Assembly: GCF_004362395.1 (NCBI RefSeq)
Contig: NZ_SNWE01000022.1
Location: 1 to 64,000 of the forward strand
Reading direction: 5' to 3'
Origin: Salegentibacter sp. 24
Lineage (GTDB): Bacteria > Bacteroidota > Bacteroidia > Flavobacteriales > Flavobacteriaceae
DNA length: 64,000 nt
The translations under genes and the position numbers were made by a program. Positions 35,596 to 44,555 of the stretch are shown here, one piece after another. How positions within the stretch are numbered: position 1 is the stretch's first letter; every line of letters begins with the position of its first letter. The notes beneath the pieces were generated by a model that was not told the DNA's origin, made no database searches, and saw only the letters and a program-made list of their open reading frames with translations.

Positions 35596-35624
35596 ACAAG
35601 GGAAACGTTTTTCGTTTCCCTTGT
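35596..35624 (-). terminator. terminator of the PRC-barrel operon
   Basis: Perfect 12-base arms ACAAGGGAAACG (35596-35607) and CGTTTCCCTTGT (35613-35624) with a five-T loop. On the minus strand the stem is followed by a run of T (complement of 35590-35596). It begins 7 bases past the PRC-barrel stop and may also slow plus-strand transcription leaving tex. Confidence 0.88.
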
Positions 35625-35630
35625 GATAAT

Positions 35631-36506
35631 TCATCTTCTTTTTCGATCATTGTTATCATCGAATTCCTTCTTGTTATAGAAGTCTTTTTCATCATTTTTT
35701 TCTGAGTCTCTTCCAGAGGTTGTGTCTTTTTTTGAGTGCGAATTTCCGAGTTCGGTATCATCGCTGTTTTCTCCCGGGATACTTTTTCTTTTGGTTTCAG
35801 TCGAATCTGGATGGTCACTGATTTTATTTCTTCCACTTTCAGAAATGGAGCCAGAGTGAGAAACATTGGTTTTTTTCAGGTCTGATCCCTGGCTCCCATG
35901 GGTTTCAGTGGCAGCGTCTTTTGTTAGTTCTTGTTGTTTGTCACTATCACTGAGGTGATCTCTTTTATATGCATTAGGCTCTTTATTGGAAACAGCCGAG
36001 GTAGTATTCCTGTGTTTTGAAGTTTGCTCGCGATTCCCGGAATTATTGTCCCGATCATAAGATGCCAATACAGCTTTTTCATAATCCCTGGTAACTATAA
36101 AGCCTTTTTTCACTCTTTTAGTCTCTGCAAAAGTTTTGTGATTAATTTTGTCAGTAAAGACAAACTTATCATCATTATTTAATTTCACAAGACCGATAGG
36201 GATGATCAGATGATCTTCACCATCTTTATTCAAAAATTCGTGGATTTCTTCCCCGGTAGAGGATTGGTATGGTTCATGCGCTGCTTCTATTATGCTGTGA
36301 TGAACTTCTACATCCAGATAAACGACGCGCTCGGTATGCTTATTTACCAGTAGATTGTCAACTTTTCCTATTACGCGTTGGTCAACATCTTTTACTTCCC
36401 AACCTCGAACATCTGGATCATCACTTGATACTTTATAATCGGATAGTTCATTTAGATAAAACAAATGTTTATCTCTATTTCTCTTATTATCATCATTAGT
36501 TGCCAT
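35631..36506 (-). CDS. PRC-barrel domain protein with hydrophilic Ser/Asp/Lys-rich tail
   Basis: The 291-residue protein has a PRC-barrel-like fold at about residues 30-150 (VRGWEVKDVDQRVIGKVDNL, VVYLDVEVHHSII). The 130-residue C-terminal tail is of very low complexity, rich in Ser, Asp, Lys, Asn, His and Thr, and is probably disordered. No signal peptide is seen. PRC-barrel proteins of this type often accompany stress genes. The tail resembles hydrophilin-like stress proteins, which is inference. It starts 14 bases after the stop of the small membrane protein upstream; the pair is an operon. Confidence 0.8.
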   Translation of the reverse strand: MATNDDNKRNRDKHLFYLNELSDYKVSSDDPDVRGWEVKDVDQRVIGKVDNLLVNKHTERVVYLDVEVHHSIIEAAHEPYQSSTGEEIHEFLNKDGEDHLIIPIGLVKLNNDDKFVFTDKINHKTFAETKRVKKGFIVTRDYEKAVLASYDRDNNSGNREQTSKHRNTTSAVSNKEPNAYKRDHLSDSDKQQELTKDAATETHGSQGSDLKKTNVSHSGSISESGRNKISDHPDSTETKRKSIPGENSDDTELGNSHSKKDTTSGRDSEKNDEKDFYNKKEFDDNNDRKRR

Positions 36507-36520
36507 AATTTTTTGTTTTT

Positions 36521-37150
36521 TTAGCTCATTTTCATTTTCTGTAATACATCACCAGCCTCTTTGTAGAAGGAATTCACTGCATTTTTTTGATCAAGAGTAG
36601 GGGTGGAGGGTTCAATATTTTGTAATGCTGTTTCCACCTGCTGAACATCCTCTGAGATATCTGAAAATTTTTCCTGCTGCATTTTGTTCATCAGACTCAC
36701 TATTTTTCTCCCCACGCTGTTAATCGTATTTGCATGGGAGAGATCTTGTGGATCCTCTTTTATCTCTGATACGTTGTTTTTTAATTCCTGTATTTCAAAC
36801 TCGGTATTAATATCAGCTTCTTCTGCCCTGTTTTCGAGGGCATTGATAAGATATATTAATGCCTGATTACTATATTGATGGTCAATTCCCATTTTTTCTT
36901 TGTCATCAATATGTGTTAAGTACTTAGAGACGCTTTCCTCTCCGGAAAGATTATCCTCTTTCCAGGTGTTGGGTTCAACTTCTTCATTATCCTCCATAGG
37001 AGTTACCACCTGTTCGGTATTATTCTCTTCTATAAGTTCATCTTCATCGTCATTGGCCATGACAAAGTATATTATTACTGCGAGAATAATTAATCCCAGG
37101 ATTACCCAAGGCCAAATAGGTTTTTTCTTTTCAATTTTAATTTCTGCCAT
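36521..37150 (-). CDS. hypothetical single-pass membrane protein with acidic linker
   Basis: The 209-residue protein has one N-terminal membrane helix (about 11-28, preceded by KIEKKKP), then an acidic linker (NDDEDELIEEN) and a helical, Glu/Asn-rich extracytoplasmic part with no recognisable domain. The topology is N-in, C-out by the positive-inside rule. It is the first gene of the pair with the PRC-barrel protein. The function is unknown. The neighbourhood (trehalose, YtxH, MscS) suggests a stress role, which is inference only. Confidence 0.75.
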   Translation of the reverse strand: MAEIKIEKKKPIWPWVILGLIILAVIIYFVMANDDEDELIEENNTEQVVTPMEDNEEVEPNTWKEDNLSGEESVSKYLTHIDDKEKMGIDHQYSNQALIYLINALENRAEEADINTEFEIQELKNNVSEIKEDPQDLSHANTINSVGRKIVSLMNKMQQEKFSDISEDVQQVETALQNIEPSTPTLDQKNAVNSFYKEAGDVLQKMKMS

Positions 37151-37250
37151 AATTTCTTTATAGTTTGGTTGATCTTTTAAAGGTAGCCAATGTCATCGCT
37201 TATAATTATTAAGGTTGCTATAAACAATTGTTAATTAGTTCACAATCAAA

Positions 37251-37277
37251 AAAGAGCATCCCAGTGGAATGCTCTTT
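37251..37277 (-). terminator. hairpin, possible terminator
   Basis: AAAGAGCAT (37251-37259) pairs with ATGCTCTTT (37269-37277), and CC/GG inside extends it. On the minus strand a short T-run follows. It is 200 bases past the M28 peptidase stop. Confidence 0.5.
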
Positions 37278-37373
37278 AGAAAAGATTATTATATAAAATG
37301 ATTTAATCGGAAGAGTGCCCTGGGCTTTGCCCGGGCATTTACACTTTTTGAAATTAAGTTGATGAAGACTTCA

Positions 37374-37397
37374 TATAAAAAGCCTTGCTTTTTTATA
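37374..37397 (-). terminator. hairpin, possible terminator of the M28 peptidase gene
   Basis: TATAAAAAGC and GCTTTTTTATA pair with a three-base loop and one extra T. It is AT-rich and closest to the M28 stop at 37476, about 80 bases downstream on the minus strand. Confidence 0.4.
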
Positions 37398-37475
37398 CCT
37401 GGATTTTTTTGAGTCTTTACACGGTTTTTCCTTGTTTGCACTTTGCATTCAGTGCAGGGGATTTCGTGAAGCTTC

Positions 37476-38825
37476 TTAGCGAAAAACTCCCGAAGGAAAA
37501 ACTACCACACTTTCATGCCCATTTTTTCCTACAGCTGCAACACCAAAAAAGTAATTGTCAATCACGATCCCATCAAGTGTAAATTCATTTATATCACCTA
37601 CAAAGCGAGAATATTTCCACTGAGGTGCGGTAGTTTCTCTCCAATAAATTTTATAACCGGCAATCTCACCTTCTACCTTATCCCATTTTAATTTTACTGA
37701 AGGTTCTACAATTCCCCCAATTTTTACATTTTCAGGAGCCGGTGGCGCCCAGGCAAGGCTAGCCATACTTATTGCGTTAACCGCAGTAAGTTTTTTTGCA
37801 TAATTGAAATTCACCCCTTCTACAACATCACCATATGCAATACCATTTTCAGTCCGAATATCCTGATGCTGACGGTTGTAATTTTCATGAGCTTCCATAA
37901 TCCTTATTCCTGCAAAGCCAAGATCATTAAATGGACGGTGATGGCCTCCACGACCAAATCGGTCTAAGCGATAAATCATCATGGGGTTCATCTCAGGCAT
38001 ATAAGTTTCTGTCATTTTGTGTACATATCGAGCGAGTTGACGTGAAATTCCATCAACTTCACCACCGTAGAATCTTCGCATAGTCCTTTCTTGCTCGGTT
38101 TCGTTAGGAGGAACTGGCTCAGAAAATATCCTAAAAGTTCGATTATCAATAACGCCATCTACACCTTCAATATTCCCAATCATATCGTTATTTAAGACAC
38201 CAATAATTTCCCAGTTATTTTTTTTAGCATACTGGGCAAGACCTTTTCCTCCAAACAAACCCTGTTCTTCACCTGAAAGGCCAACATATACGATACTACT
38301 TTCAAAATCATACTTGGATAAAACCCTTGCAGCTTCTATAGCACCGGCCATTCCGCTCGCATTATCGTTAGCTCCTGGGGCGTCGATTTTGAAATCCATG
38401 GCATCACTGGCACGTGAATCAATATCGCCACTCATAATAATGTAACGATTAGGAAATTTAGTTCCTTTTTGAATGGCTACTACATTTACAATCCAGGCAG
38501 CGTGTGGAATGCGCTCCCCATCTTCTGGGGTTACAAAATCTTTCTGATAAAAAACATCAAGGCAGCCCTCACAGTTTTCTGAAATTTCCTCAAATTCCGA
38601 TTTTATCCATCTTCGGGCAGCACCAATTCCGCGGGTATCGGAAACCGTGTCGCTAAATGTGTTCCTAGTTCCAAAACCCGCAAGTTTCCTGATATCAGCT
38701 TCTATCCTGTCCGCTGAAACACTATCGATAATTTTATAAATCCTTTGATCGGTTTGGGCACTTGTTTGTTGAAAAATTAGTCCTGAAAAAAGTAGCAGAA
38801 CAGCAGAGGTTATATTCTTGATCAT
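37476..38825 (-). CDS. secreted M28-family metallopeptidase with C-terminal FnIII domain
   Basis: The 449-residue protein has a signal peptide (1-23) and an M28 peptidase domain with APGANDNASG (bridging Asp154), SGEEQGLFG (Glu186-Glu187) and VLNNDMIGN, typical zinc ligands and catalytic Glu. The first ligand motif reads SGDIDSR (132-138) where most M28 enzymes have a histidine (SGHxDS), so Asp134 replaces it. A fibronectin-III-like domain (about 358-449) ends the protein. It would be an extracytoplasmic aminopeptidase-like enzyme. The altered ligand leaves activity open. It is monocistronic. Confidence 0.9.
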   Translation of the reverse strand: MIKNITSAVLLLFSGLIFQQTSAQTDQRIYKIIDSVSADRIEADIRKLAGFGTRNTFSDTVSDTRGIGAARRWIKSEFEEISENCEGCLDVFYQKDFVTPEDGERIPHAAWIVNVVAIQKGTKFPNRYIIMSGDIDSRASDAMDFKIDAPGANDNASGMAGAIEAARVLSKYDFESSIVYVGLSGEEQGLFGGKGLAQYAKKNNWEIIGVLNNDMIGNIEGVDGVIDNRTFRIFSEPVPPNETEQERTMRRFYGGEVDGISRQLARYVHKMTETYMPEMNPMMIYRLDRFGRGGHHRPFNDLGFAGIRIMEAHENYNRQHQDIRTENGIAYGDVVEGVNFNYAKKLTAVNAISMASLAWAPPAPENVKIGGIVEPSVKLKWDKVEGEIAGYKIYWRETTAPQWKYSRFVGDINEFTLDGIVIDNYFFGVAAVGKNGHESVVVFPSGVFR

Positions 38826-38908
38826 ATAAAATGTGGTTTAAGCCCCTAAAATACCCAAAGTTTATGGAATATCACAATTAAACACTTTCCATCAAGGGTG
38901 TAAAAAAT

Positions 38909-38936
38909 AAAATCCCGGCCAGAGGGCCGGGATTTT
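38909..38936 (-). terminator. terminator of the YtxH gene
   Basis: Perfect 12-base arms AAAATCCCGGCC (38909-38920) and GGCCGGGATTTT (38925-38936) with loop AGAG. It is 24 bases past the YtxH-like stop, with T-rich flank on the minus strand. Confidence 0.9.
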
Positions 38937-38960
38937 AAAACGTATTCTAAAATTTAGAAT

Positions 38961-39248
38961 TTAGCTTGCTTTCATATTATGAATTTCAGCTTTGGCTTCG
39001 TGTGCTTTTTCATCAACTTTAGAGCTTGAAAGGCTAGCTTTAGTTTTATTCTTTAAAGCATCAACTTTATGGCTTAGGGAATCAGAAAATTCATTGAACT
39101 TTCCTTTTGTTCCCGCTATTGCTTCGTTGCTAGAATCTGAAATCGCCTTTCTAGTATCTGCACCTTTTTTAGGAGCAAATAGTAACCCTAAGGCTGCACC
39201 AGCAGCTGCACCTGATATTAATCCTAATAACATTTTTCCTGATTTCAT
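38961..39248 (-). CDS. YtxH-domain small stress protein
   Basis: The 95-residue protein has an N-terminal glycine/alanine-rich membrane segment (about 5-24, LLGLISGAAAGAALGLLFAP) followed by the family's KKGADTRK block and a charged amphipathic coiled-coil tail. YtxH-type proteins are general-stress proteins in Bacillus and appear next to stress genes in Bacteroidota. The molecular role is unknown. It is monocistronic, bounded downstream by a strong terminator. Confidence 0.88.
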   Translation of the reverse strand: MKSGKMLLGLISGAAAGAALGLLFAPKKGADTRKAISDSSNEAIAGTKGKFNEFSDSLSHKVDALKNKTKASLSSSKVDEKAHEAKAEIHNMKAS

Positions 39249-39386
39249 AGATCTAAGTTTTAAGTTTTGGTTCGTATTATTGTTCGCTGTAAAATTAGAT
39301 CAAAAACCTCCGGTGACCATATTTTTGAAGTTAAGTTATGCATAAACTTTATTTGAAAATGTCAAGGATTTTAACAGTTTTAAAAC

Positions 39387-41600
39387 CTATGAATTTTCAG
39401 CGAATCTTTTTAAAATATCCCTAACCTTAGAGGTATCCTCAATATAGAAACGCGCACTGGTTTTTTTCATCCCAACTTTAACCGTAATGGAATCTTCAGG
39501 CAGTTCTTCAAACATATATTCATCGGTCCAGTCGTCACCAATGGCAAAAATAAAGTCGTATTCTTTACCTACTAGTTTTTTATTTGAGGCTTTTCCTTTA
39601 TTCACGCCACTGCTTTTTATCTCCAAAACCTTATTGCCTTCTAAAACGCTAAGGCCGCGATTGGAGATCAATTCCTTTAAAACATTCGAAAGCTCATTGG
39701 CTCTAATTTCGCCAAGCTCCGGATCGGCTTTTCTGTAATGCCAGGCAAGAGAGTAGTTTTTATCTTCTATAAAAGTACCAGGGGTACGATCTACGAAAGT
39801 TTCAATAACCGGTCGCACCGCGCTCATCCAATCATTATTTACGTTCTCTGAAAGTTCCCACTCGCTGTCTTTTTGGCGCATCCAAACGCCATGTTCAGCA
39901 ATAAGTTCTACCGGTATTTTTTTCCACCACGAACCCAGTGTGTCTTTATCTCGACCACTAATTAGTACAACATCGGTATTTTTGGATTGATTTAGGTGAT
40001 CCACAAGTTCTGTTAATTCCTGGTCTGGTTTCGCTTTTTCAGGTTTATCTGTGAAGTTTACAAGGGTACCGTCGTAATCTAAGAACAAAATCCTGTTCTT
40101 AGCATTTTTAAATTTCTCCATTATTTCATCTGAAACTTTAGATGAAACTCTAGTCGCTTTAAAAGCATCACGATCCTGGCTGGTGTTTTGGAGGGCTTGC
40201 ATAAAATCGCTGGCCCATTTTTCAACACTATAGCGTTTTAATCTTTTTTGCAGCGTTTTGTTCCGTTGTTGCTGTTCTTCTACCGGCATTTCTATGGCCT
40301 GAATTAAAGTTTCTGAAATTTGTTCAAAATTGTTAGGGTTGATTATTAGCGCTTCGTTCATCTCGTGTGCTGCACCGGCCATTTCGCTCAAAATAAGTAC
40401 GCCTTTTTGATCTATTCTAGTTGCTACGAACTCCTTGGCTACCAGATTCATACCATCTCTAATTGGCGTTAATAAGGCGATATCGCAACTTGTATAAAGA
40501 TCAATTAGATTTTCAAAAGGCATCGAACGATAGAAGTACCAAATAGGTGTCCAACTTACAGTAGAGAATTTTCCGTTAATTCTCCCAACGAGTTCGTCTA
40601 TTTCCCGTTTCAAGCGTTTATATTGAGGGACATTGGATCTTGAAGGGACGGCCAGCATTACTAATCTTACTTTTTCAATGAATTCAGGGTGCCTGTCAAG
40701 GAAATATTCAAAGGCACGAATTCTGTTGGCTATACCTTTAGTGTAATCTAAACGGTCTATACTTAATATAAGTTTGGCTTCTGGCGTTTCATTAGCGTGG
40801 TGGTCTAATCTTCGCTGCAATTCCGTACGTTGTTCTTCCGTGTTTTTGAAGTGATTGAGCGCGGCGTCTTCAAATTTGTTATAATCTATTCCCATGGGGA
40901 AAGAATCTACTTTTACAATTCGCTCTGGCAGTGTAATTTCATTAAAATTTACCTGGTGTCGTAAAATACGACTTACCGAACTTAAGAAATGTCTTTCATA
41001 ATCGTAGGTATGAAACCCAATTAAATCGGCACCAAGCACTCCTTTTAATACTTCATCGCGCCAGGGAAGGGTTCTAAAAACTTCGTAAGAAGGAAATGGA
41101 ATATGATTGAAGAAACCAATAATTGCTTCGGGTTGTTGTTCTCTAATCATATTAGGCACTAAAAGCAATTGATAATCGTGCACCCAGATATGATCTCCAT
41201 CCTTGTAATGCTTCAAAACCTCCTGGGCATATTTTTTATTTACGTTTTTATAGGTTTCCCAGTGATCTTTATCGGCTTCAGTGTATTCCATAAAATAATG
41301 GAAAAGTGGCCATATCGTGCGATTGCTAAATCCATAATAAAAACCCTCAATTTCTTCTTCACTTAAATTTACAGCAACACAATCCTCTTTTCGGGCTTGT
41401 TCTTTAACTTCCTCTAAAAGATTTTCCGGGATTTCTTCTTCTGTCAGTCCGCTCCAACCAATCCAGATACTGTCACCATCCTTATGGAATGATTTTAAGC
41501 CGGTTGCAAGTCCGCCAACACTTGGTGTGACCTCCAGATTGTTATTTTCTAAACTAATTTGTAGTGGTAATCGGTTGGAAATTATTATAGTCTTACTCAT
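39387..41600 (-). CDS. otsAB: fused trehalose-6-phosphate synthase / trehalose-6-phosphate phosphatase
   Basis: The 737-residue protein has a GT20 synthase (about 1-470), with SVGGLATGLKSF near the N-terminus, HDYQLLLVPNMI and RDGMNLVAKEF. A HAD-type phosphatase follows (about 495-737), with DYDGT at 508-512, SGRD near 548 and GDDWTDEYMF at 688-697. Both active sites look complete, so it would make trehalose from UDP-glucose (or another NDP-glucose) and glucose-6-phosphate through a channelled intermediate. Trehalose protects against osmotic, drying and cold stress. It is divergent from a GH15 gene across 96 bases that include a perfect inverted repeat. Confidence 0.95.
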   Translation of the reverse strand: MSKTIIISNRLPLQISLENNNLEVTPSVGGLATGLKSFHKDGDSIWIGWSGLTEEEIPENLLEEVKEQARKEDCVAVNLSEEEIEGFYYGFSNRTIWPLFHYFMEYTEADKDHWETYKNVNKKYAQEVLKHYKDGDHIWVHDYQLLLVPNMIREQQPEAIIGFFNHIPFPSYEVFRTLPWRDEVLKGVLGADLIGFHTYDYERHFLSSVSRILRHQVNFNEITLPERIVKVDSFPMGIDYNKFEDAALNHFKNTEEQRTELQRRLDHHANETPEAKLILSIDRLDYTKGIANRIRAFEYFLDRHPEFIEKVRLVMLAVPSRSNVPQYKRLKREIDELVGRINGKFSTVSWTPIWYFYRSMPFENLIDLYTSCDIALLTPIRDGMNLVAKEFVATRIDQKGVLILSEMAGAAHEMNEALIINPNNFEQISETLIQAIEMPVEEQQQRNKTLQKRLKRYSVEKWASDFMQALQNTSQDRDAFKATRVSSKVSDEIMEKFKNAKNRILFLDYDGTLVNFTDKPEKAKPDQELTELVDHLNQSKNTDVVLISGRDKDTLGSWWKKIPVELIAEHGVWMRQKDSEWELSENVNNDWMSAVRPVIETFVDRTPGTFIEDKNYSLAWHYRKADPELGEIRANELSNVLKELISNRGLSVLEGNKVLEIKSSGVNKGKASNKKLVGKEYDFIFAIGDDWTDEYMFEELPEDSITVKVGMKKTSARFYIEDTSKVRDILKRFAENS

Positions 41601-41627
41601 AATTATATGTGAATGCTGTTGTTGCGA

Positions 41628-41660
41628 AAATGATTTTTATTAAATTTCCGAAAATCATTT
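41628..41660. promoter_or_regulatory. inverted repeat in the otsAB/GH15 divergent promoter region
   Basis: AAATGATTTT (41628-41637) and AAAATCATTT (41651-41660) are exact inverted repeats with 13 bases between, centred in the 96-base divergent region. They are candidate half-sites for a regulator acting on both genes. Confidence 0.45.
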
Positions 41661-41696
41661 AACACGACAAGCCTTTTTAAAGAATTTTAAGATTAT

Positions 41697-43496
41697 ATGG
41701 AGAATTTAGATTACGGAATTATTGGGAATTGCAAAAGCGCTGCCTTAATATCAAAAACAGGTTCGCTGGAATGGTGTTGTTTACCAAACTTTGCATCGGC
41801 AGCGGTTTTTGCAAAACTTCTGGATGAAAAGCGCGGTGGAAGTTTTGAAATAATTGTCGATGATTCTTATGAAATCACCCAGCAATATCTATGGGAAACC
41901 AATATTTTAAATACCGAATTTACCGACGGTAAAAATTCTTTTCAGATCATTGACTTTATGCCACGTTATCAAAGGGATGACGGTACTTATTATGCTCCGC
42001 CAGATGTTATTAGGTTTATAAGATTGATAAGCGGGAAGCCCAAATTCAAGGTGAAATACGATCCTCGGTTAGATTTTGCCAAAGAAAAAACATATAATGA
42101 CTTTAAAGGGAATTATATAAAGAGTTTTACCAAAGAAGGAAAATACGATTCTCTTTTTCTTTACTCCAATTTGGACCTGAATGACGTATTAGAGCAGAAT
42201 GAAATTGAATTAACTGGAAATGCCTATTTTTTACTGGGTTATCATGAAAAACTTATCACTCAATCTCTAGATCGTTCTTATTTAAAATTTCAACGCACCA
42301 AGACGTACTGGATGAATTGGAGTGCGAAAACCACAAGGTACACCCATTATGAGAAGGAGATCATGCGTAGCGCCCTGGTTTTAAAATGCCTCAGTTATAA
42401 AAAATCGGGTGCTGTTTTAGCAGCAGCAACGACTTCATTACCTGAAACTATTGGAGAAGAACGTAACTGGGATTATCGTTTTTGCTGGATCCGTGATGCT
42501 TCTATGGTAATTAAAGTAATGGCAGGTCTGGGTCATATCAAATCAGCTAAGGATTTCCTTCAGTTTATCATTGATATTATTCCTGACAAGGATGAGAAAA
42601 TTCAGATTATGTACGGTATTAACGGAGAAAAAGAGCTTACCGAACATATTTTGGACCATCTATCGGGTTATAAAGGTTCTCATCCAGTAAGGACTGGAAA
42701 CGCTGCCTATATTCAAAAGCAAAACGATATCTATGGTATTTTGATGGAAGTGATCTATCAGCAATTCAACCAGTTTGAGACTTCACTGGAAAATTCAGAA
42801 GAACTTTGGACCGTGGTTCGAGGTATAGTTAAAATCGTAGAAGAAAATTGGGAAAAACCAGATAAAGGAATTTGGGAATTACGTACAGAAGACCGACATT
42901 TTGTATTTTCGAAACTGCTTTGCTGGGTAGCCATTGACCGTGCCATTAAAATTGGTGAAGTTCTGAGAATGGGCATCAATGATACCCAATGGAAATCATT
43001 ACGTGCAGAGATATACAATGATATTTATAAGAATGGCTGGAATGAAGAAGTGCAAGCCTATACGCAGTATTACGGTTCTAAAGATCTGGATGCTTCTACT
43101 TTACTGATGGAACAATATGGATTTATAGATGCTAAAGACCCTCGTTTTGTAAGTACGGTATACGCTACCGAAAGGGAATTGTGTAAAGACGGCTTGATGT
43201 ATCGATATAAAAATAAAGATGATTTTGGAGAACCAACCTCCTCTTTTACAATTTGTACTTTTTGGTTAATAGATAGTCTTTTTAAAATAGGAGAGAAGAA
43301 GAAAGCCAAACAAATGTTTGATCAGTTGCTTTCTTACAGTAATCATCTAGGTTTATTTAGTGAAGATATTGATTTTGAAACTAAAAGATTACTAGGTAAT
43401 TTCCCTCAGGCTTATTCTCATTTAGCTTTGATAGAAACCGCTGCTAATTTTAGCCTGGGAACAACCTCAGAGGAGAGCTGGCTTAGTGAATTTTAA
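41697..43496 (+). CDS. glycoside hydrolase family 15 enzyme (trehalase/glucoamylase-like)
   Basis: The 599-residue protein has an N-terminal beta-sandwich domain (1-220) and an (alpha/alpha)6-barrel with GH15 motifs: ERNWDYRFCWIRDASM (255-270), KGIWELRTEDRHF (catalytic-acid region) and FGEPTSSFTICTFW (second carboxylate). No signal peptide is seen, so it acts in the cytoplasm. GH15 includes bacterial trehalases, and its divergent pairing with the trehalose synthase fusion favours trehalose hydrolysis, which would close a turnover cycle. Glucoamylase activity is the alternative. Its stop shares TTAA with the convergent MscS stop. Confidence 0.88.
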   Translation: MENLDYGIIGNCKSAALISKTGSLEWCCLPNFASAAVFAKLLDEKRGGSFEIIVDDSYEITQQYLWETNILNTEFTDGKNSFQIIDFMPRYQRDDGTYYAPPDVIRFIRLISGKPKFKVKYDPRLDFAKEKTYNDFKGNYIKSFTKEGKYDSLFLYSNLDLNDVLEQNEIELTGNAYFLLGYHEKLITQSLDRSYLKFQRTKTYWMNWSAKTTRYTHYEKEIMRSALVLKCLSYKKSGAVLAAATTSLPETIGEERNWDYRFCWIRDASMVIKVMAGLGHIKSAKDFLQFIIDIIPDKDEKIQIMYGINGEKELTEHILDHLSGYKGSHPVRTGNAAYIQKQNDIYGILMEVIYQQFNQFETSLENSEELWTVVRGIVKIVEENWEKPDKGIWELRTEDRHFVFSKLLCWVAIDRAIKIGEVLRMGINDTQWKSLRAEIYNDIYKNGWNEEVQAYTQYYGSKDLDASTLLMEQYGFIDAKDPRFVSTVYATERELCKDGLMYRYKNKDDFGEPTSSFTICTFWLIDSLFKIGEKKKAKQMFDQLLSYSNHLGLFSEDIDFETKRLLGNFPQAYSHLALIETAANFSLGTTSEESWLSEF

Positions 43497-44548
43497 ACCT
43501 GAGCTTGCTTTTGATCTTCATTTTTGATTTGAACGCGACTTTTAGGGAGACTCTCCGGATAATTCTTCCTTAGAAAATCTATGAGTTTCTCCCTTATAAA
43601 TACACGTAAGTCAAAAGCGGTTGGAGAATCTTTGGCACTCACTAAAATCCTTATTTCCATGGATCTGTCAGTTGCATCGGTTACCTGCACTACTTTGGTT
43701 TGTTTATCCCAAAGGGGAGTAGTCTCCAGTAGTTTATCCAGTTCATCTCTTATCTTATCTACCGGTACGGTATAATCCGTATAAAGAAATACCGTCCCTA
43801 AAAGATCGGCAGAGTTTTTTGTCCAATTTTGAAAAGGAGTATCAATGAAATAGGTGCAAGGTACTACCAATCTTCTTTTGTCCCAGACTTTGATCACTAC
43901 ATAGGTTAGGGTGATTTCTTCAACCCAACCCCATTCCCCTTCCACTATAACGGCGTCCTGTAATCGAATAGGCTGGGTGAATGCAATCTGAATTCCCGCA
44001 AGTAAAGTTCCAATAGCTTTTTGTGCCGAAAACCCTATGATGATTCCAGCAATTCCCGCCGAAGTTAAGACACTAACCCCAACGGTGCGGATGCTATCGA
44101 AACTCATTAAAGCAATTCCAATGGCAAGAATTATGATGATAAAAATGACAATATTTTCCAGGATATTAAACTGCGTATAAATTTTCCTTGCCTTAAGGTT
44201 ATCAGAAGTATTTACATCATATCTTTTGAGCATTCGGTTTTTAAGAATTTTAAGGGTCAGGATAATAAGCCAGGTGGCACTTAGAATTATTCCCAGAGTA
44301 CTGATGGGTTGAAGGAGCTCATAAGTATATTGATATCTGAATAGCTTACTTAACAACGCAATCTTTAGTATTAGCCCAGCCAGAAAAATTAATAATGGGA
44401 CCCAAACCTTGTGTGCAAAATTCACAGGAAGTATATTTCTTGGGTCTTTTCCAATTTTCTTCAGAATGGTAAATGCTATAAAAAAGCATATAAGAAGTAT
44501 AATTAAAACCGTAAGAATTTTTCTGAATAACAATGGATCTGAGAACAT
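43493..44548 (-). CDS. MscS-family mechanosensitive ion channel (short type)
   Basis: The 351-residue protein has about five N-terminal membrane helices (near 11-30, 45-66, 76-101, 130-152 and the pore-lining helix around 160-185, GVSVLTSAGIAGIIIGFSAQ). The beta domain follows (DAVIVEGEWGWVEEI) and then the C-terminal alpha/beta vestibule. It opens under membrane tension to release solutes after osmotic down-shock. It begins 7 bases after the stop of the larger MscS-family gene, so the two form an operon. Its last bases overlap the GH15 stop on the other strand. Confidence 0.9.
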   Translation of the reverse strand: MFSDPLLFRKILTVLIILLICFFIAFTILKKIGKDPRNILPVNFAHKVWVPLLIFLAGLILKIALLSKLFRYQYTYELLQPISTLGIILSATWLIILTLKILKNRMLKRYDVNTSDNLKARKIYTQFNILENIVIFIIIILAIGIALMSFDSIRTVGVSVLTSAGIAGIIIGFSAQKAIGTLLAGIQIAFTQPIRLQDAVIVEGEWGWVEEITLTYVVIKVWDKRRLVVPCTYFIDTPFQNWTKNSADLLGTVFLYTDYTVPVDKIRDELDKLLETTPLWDKQTKVVQVTDATDRSMEIRILVSAKDSPTAFDLRVFIREKLIDFLRKNYPESLPKSRVQIKNEDQKQAQV

Positions 44549-44555
44549 AAGAATT

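Larger units (their letters stand above)
37151..37475. other. 325-base spacer with several hairpins
   Basis: No convincing gene lies here. Three hairpins are visible: 37251-37277, 37316-37337 (TGCCCTGGGC/GCCCGGGCA with a one-base bulge) and 37374-37397. The left end holds the promoter region of the 36521-37150 gene. An open frame on the plus strand at its right end runs into the M28 gene antisense and is not a gene. Confidence 0.5.

Noticed and set aside
35601-35620. LacI-type AAACGTTT core near 35603
   Set aside because: It is part of the perfect terminator hairpin after the PRC-barrel gene, not a promoter site.
35588-35866. 92-codon frame overlapping the PRC-barrel gene on the same strand
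   Set aside because: It lies in the low-complexity tail region and crosses the terminator hairpin.
37385-37582. 65-codon plus-strand frame overlapping the M28 gene end
   Set aside because: Begins inside a hairpin and is antisense to a conserved domain.
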